Assembly: GCA_018882545.1 (NCBI GenBank)
Contig: VERS01000089.1
Span: 1 to 7,501, forward strand
Length of the DNA stretch: 7,501 nucleotides
Source: Mycobacterium sp.
GTDB lineage: Bacteria > Actinomycetota > Actinomycetes > Mycobacteriales > Mycobacteriaceae
Direction of reading: 5' to 3'
The position numbers and the translations under genes are program-made. The notes under the pieces were generated by a model. The model saw only the letters and a list, made by a program, of their open reading frames with translations, made no database searches and had not been told where the DNA came from. This document shows, piece by piece, positions 5,783 through 7,501 of this stretch; within the stretch, counting starts at the first letter, position 1; every line of letters starts with the position of its first letter.

Positions 5783-5784
5783 GG

Positions 5785-6201
5785 TCAGCGGGTGAGGGTA
5801 TCGGGCAGCAGTTCGGCGATGAGGTCCTGGACCCGGGCCTTGATCTGGTCCCGGATCGGACGCACCGCCTCGATCCCCTTTCCGGCGGGGTCCTCGAGGA
5901 CCCAGTCGCGGTAGCTCTTGCCAGGGAAGTACGGACAGGTGTCCCCGCAGCCCATGGTGACCACCACATCGGAGGCCTGCACCGCGTCAGCGGTGAGGAC
6001 TTTGGGACTTTGCGTGGAGATGTCGATACCGACCTCGGCCATCGCATCGACGGCCGCCGGGTTGACGGATTCTGCGGGGGCGCTGCCCGCGGAGCGGACT
6101 TCGATGGCGTCTCCGGCCAGGTCGGAGAGAAAGCCCGCAGCCATCTGGGAACGGCCGGCATTGTGAACGCAGACGAACAACACAGACGGTTTGCCTGTCA
6201 T
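5785..6201 (-). CDS. arsC: Arsenate reductase, low-molecular-weight phosphatase type
   Basis: This gene encodes 138 residues from an ATG at 6201, which shares one base with the arsR stop (TGATG), indicating coupled translation. It reduces arsenate to arsenite in the cytosol. The P-loop CVHNAGRS gives the CX5R signature with nucleophile Cys11 and Arg17. The general-acid Asp104 lies in VLEDPAG. TMGCGDTCPYFPG supplies Cys85 and Cys89. Cysteines in this area serve as resolving residues in thioredoxin-linked enzymes, while some actinobacterial homologues use mycothiol and mycoredoxin instead; the sequence alone does not settle which reductant is used. Length and motifs are normal. The product arsenite is the substrate of ACR3 encoded two genes downstream. 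Confidence 0.95.
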   Translation of the reverse strand: MTGKPSVLFVCVHNAGRSQMAAGFLSDLAGDAIEVRSAGSAPAESVNPAAVDAMAEVGIDISTQSPKVLTADAVQASDVVVTMGCGDTCPYFPGKSYRDWVLEDPAGKGIEAVRPIRDQIKARVQDLIAELLPDTLTR

Positions 6202-6554
6202 CAGCAGGTTCTCCCGGTGGATGTGGCGGCGGTCGAGTCGGTGATGGTGTCCAGGACCGCCGACAGCTGTTCCAGGGCTGCGGGGACCACCCAGTAGTAG
6301 ACCCAGGTGCCACGCCGTTCACAGTCCAGCAGACCGGCTTCGCGCAGGGTCCGGAGGTGATGGGAGATCGTGGGTTGGGAGACCTCGAAGGCGGGGGAGA
6401 TTTCGCACACGCAACACTCGCCACCCTCATGGCCGGCGATCAAACTCAGGATCCGCAGCCGTACCGGATCGGCCAACGCTTTGAATATCCGCGCCAGCAC
6501 CCCGGCCCGGTCGGAGTCCATCGCCCCCGCAGCGATCGGGGTGCGACTCGACAT
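6201..6554 (-). CDS. arsR: ArsR-family As(III)-responsive repressor
   Basis: This gene encodes 117 residues from an ATG at 6554. It is a winged-helix dimer that represses its own operon and is released on binding trivalent arsenic or antimony. LARIFKALADPVRLRILSLI (20-39) is the standard SmtB/ArsR opening helices. GGECCVCEI holds Cys47, Cys48 and Cys50, matching the alpha-3 thiolate site (CVC) of classical ArsR. SQPTISHHLRTLREAGLL (59-76) is the recognition helix. RRGTWVYYWVV (80-90) forms the wing. Additional cysteines are Cys78 and Cys117. No convincing Shine-Dalgarno precedes the ATG, and the predicted -10 lies only 7 nt upstream, so the transcript is probably leaderless. An ATG at 6521 is a weaker alternative start. 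It is first in the operon and overlaps arsC by 1 nt. Confidence 0.94.
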   Translation of the reverse strand: MSSRTPIAAGAMDSDRAGVLARIFKALADPVRLRILSLIAGHEGGECCVCEISPAFEVSQPTISHHLRTLREAGLLDCERRGTWVYYWVVPAALEQLSAVLDTITDSTAATSTGRTC

Positions 6555-6561
6555 GACTCAC

Positions 6562-6590
6562 ATATTGATGGATATCGAATCAGCCGTCAA
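6562..6590 (-). promoter_or_regulatory. Predicted arsR promoter giving a leaderless mRNA
   Basis: On the minus strand TTGACG (6590-6585) makes a good -35 box. A 17-nt spacer leads to CAATAT (6567-6562), an acceptable -10 that keeps A2 and T6. The ATG of arsR begins 7 nt after the -10, at the expected transcription start. This fits the absence of a ribosome binding site, and leaderless mRNAs are common in mycobacteria. Confidence 0.55.
6564..6580 (-). promoter_or_regulatory. Candidate ArsR operator
   Basis: ATTCGATATCCATCAAT on the minus strand is an AT-rich imperfect dyad, with arms ATTCGAT and ATCAAT differing by one inserted base. It sits in an otherwise GC-rich region, between the -35 and -10 boxes and overlapping the -10. 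ArsR/SmtB operators commonly have ATyGAT-like arms and occupy this position, so binding here would block polymerase. Confidence 0.5.
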
Positions 6591-6608
6591 CCCTGTGCGG
6601 GTTTCGCC

Positions 6609-6630
6609 TCCGGGATTCGAACCGCCCGGA
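6609..6630. repeat. Stem-loop TCCGGG-(10 nt)-CCCGGA with a T-arm-like loop
   Basis: A perfect 6-bp inverted repeat encloses the loop ATTCGAACCG. On the minus strand the loop reads CGGTTCGAAT, resembling a tRNA T-loop, but no cloverleaf can be formed around it. It lies just upstream of the arsR promoter and may help terminate transcription arriving from the thioesterase gene. Confidence 0.35.
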
Positions 6631-6740
6631 TGCTGGCGCAGTCCGGTGCTACCCCTGCAACGGGTCGCAGGCGGCAGTGACGGCAATCCGCGACCCGCTA
6701 CGCAGGCCCTGGCCACCCGTAGGCCAATCCTCGCGTGGAC

Positions 6741-6768
6741 CGCGGCCACCGCCCGGGACCCGGCCGCG
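6741..6768 (-). terminator. GC-rich stem-loop just after the thioesterase stop
   Basis: CGCGGCC (6741-6747) and GGCCGCG (6762-6768) form a perfect 7-bp stem with a 14-nt loop, 6 nt downstream of the TAA at 6777-6775. An overlapping pair CCTCGCG/CGCGAGG could form an alternative longer-looped stem. No T-run follows, which is common for mycobacterial terminators. Position and strength favour an end for the thioesterase transcript. Confidence 0.45.
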
Positions 6769-6774
6769 AGGCGC

Positions 6775-7501
6775 TTACCTGCCCTCCTCGCCGGTGTAGA
6801 GTTCGGCGCCCGGAGCGTCGTTTCGCGGGGTACCGGTGAAGTTGATCTGCGCGGCGGGGTTGGCCAGTGCGGTGATCGACGCGATCCCGACCGGGCCCTC
6901 ATCGTCGAACAACGTCGTACTGCCGATGGCCACCCCGTCGGCGGCGAACTGCCGATCGCCTTGCACGCCCAGCCCCTCACCGCGCGGTGTGCGGTACAGC
7001 AACACGGTCAGGCCGCCGTTGATGTAGCCGATGCCGTCGGTACCGAGGTTGACCACCATGTTGGTGGTCGCCTCGGCGACGACGACGGCGCGCACGAAGG
7101 GTGTTGCCGGTTCTCCGGCGATCACGTCAAGCCCGCGATAGTAGGCGCGCTTCCGGCTGACGTTCTGGTGGCGGGCACCGAGTTCACCCCAGCCGGCGGC
7201 GTCGCTGCCGACGACCAGGTCATCGCCCTCGTGGTCGGGCGGCGGATAGAACTCGACCGTCGGGCTCCACTGCCTGCCCTCGGGGGCCTCGGTCTGCTGA
7301 TAGAGGACGACGACCGCGGTGGCGACCAGATCGTCCCCCTGCAGGATCTCGCAGTCGGCGTAGCGGGCGCGGCGGCCGTGTCGTAACTCGCGGGTCTTCA
7401 CCTGCAGGGGTTCCTTGCGGGCCGGGCGCATCAGGTTGATGGTGAACCGGGCCGGCAGGAACCCGCTCTCGCCGAACTCGCGCTCGAGAGACCAGGCCGC
7501 C
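6775..7501 (-). CDS. TesB-like acyl-CoA thioesterase family protein (5' end missing)
   Basis: The frame is open to the right edge, and 241 residues to the TAA at 6775 are visible. An internal ATG at 7431 is not the start, because the upstream codons read on as family sequence (GESGFLPARFTINLM). The protein fits the double-hotdog thioesterase group that hydrolyses acyl-CoA thioesters. FLPARFTINLMRPARKEPL followed by VKTRELRHGRRARYADCEI is the first hotdog. NGGLTVLLYRTPRGEGLGVQ and GSTTLFDDEGPVGIASITAL belong to the second. In TesB the second hotdog carries a catalytic Asp before the L-V-x-L strand and a Gln near the end; here Gly and Ala/Thr seem to occupy those places. Activity is therefore uncertain, and it may be a variant or non-catalytic member. 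It is separated from arsR by 220 nt and a terminator-like stem, so it is probably not part of the ars operon. Confidence 0.82.
   Translation of the reverse strand, partial: AAWSLEREFGESGFLPARFTINLMRPARKEPLQVKTRELRHGRRARYADCEILQGDDLVATAVVVLYQQTEAPEGRQWSPTVEFYPPPDHEGDDLVVGSDAAGWGELGARHQNVSRKRAYYRGLDVIAGEPATPFVRAVVVAEATTNMVVNLGTDGIGYINGGLTVLLYRTPRGEGLGVQGDRQFAADGVAIGSTTLFDDEGPVGIASITALANPAAQINFTGTPRNDAPGAELYTGEEGR

Noticed and set aside
6600..6680. tRNA gene or tRNA fragment on the minus strand (GGTTCGAATCC-like T-arm)
   Set aside because: The T-loop-like sequence sits in a 10-nt loop with the wrong stem geometry. No acceptor, D or anticodon arm pairs correctly, and no CCA end is present.
1..7501. 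CRISPR array, insertion sequence or integrase
   Set aside because: No regularly spaced direct repeats with unique spacers, no transposase or recombinase motifs and no terminal inverted repeats were seen; the only arrays are the coding repeats at 1778-2062 and the two 12-bp copies at 5759-5782.

Overview
The window looks like a chromosomal segment from a high-GC actinobacterium, most likely a Mycobacterium/Mycolicibacterium-type organism. Reasons: strong GC bias at third codon positions, GTG starts preceded by purine-rich ribosome binding sites, a DUF4239 (bestrophin-like) membrane protein, an ArsI/CadI enzyme inside an ars operon, and a sequence resembling the mycobacterial DosR box. The taxonomic call is an inference from gene content and composition, not from a marker gene.

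Layout. (1) Positions 1-956, minus strand: most of a Tat-exported FAD-linked oxidase, cut by the left edge. (2) 957-1298: non-coding, with a DosR-box-like dyad. (3) 1299-2953, plus strand: a 93-residue two-helix membrane protein; a 134-residue protein that joins five 12-residue Gly/Ser repeats to twelve cysteines spaced exactly every third residue; and an SGNH/GDSL hydrolase with an odd start region. (4) 2954-3395: non-coding, with a stem-loop. (5) 3396-4190, plus strand: a DUF4239 membrane protein. (6) 4213-6554, minus strand: a compact arsenic-resistance operon read in the order arsR-arsC-arsI(cadI)-acr3, with a promoter and nested operator candidate at 6562-6590. (7) 6555-6774: non-coding, with stem-loops. 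(8) 6775-7501, minus strand: a TesB-like acyl-CoA thioesterase-family protein, cut by the right edge.

How the genes work together. The ars operon is self-consistent. ArsR senses As(III) or Sb(III) and represses the promoter. ArsC reduces arsenate to arsenite. ACR3 exports arsenite. ArsI is predicted to break C-As bonds of trivalent organoarsenicals, yielding arsenite for ACR3. The genes overlap by 1 and 4 nt at two of the three junctions.

The least explained part is 1299-2953. The Cys-triplet protein keeps one six-residue register through the Gly/Ser repeats and the cysteine block, with Cys replacing Ser and Thr at fixed positions. That suggests one continuous repetitive fold carrying a thiol array. 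I cannot name its function; metal or redox ligand display, or a modified-peptide precursor, are hypotheses only.
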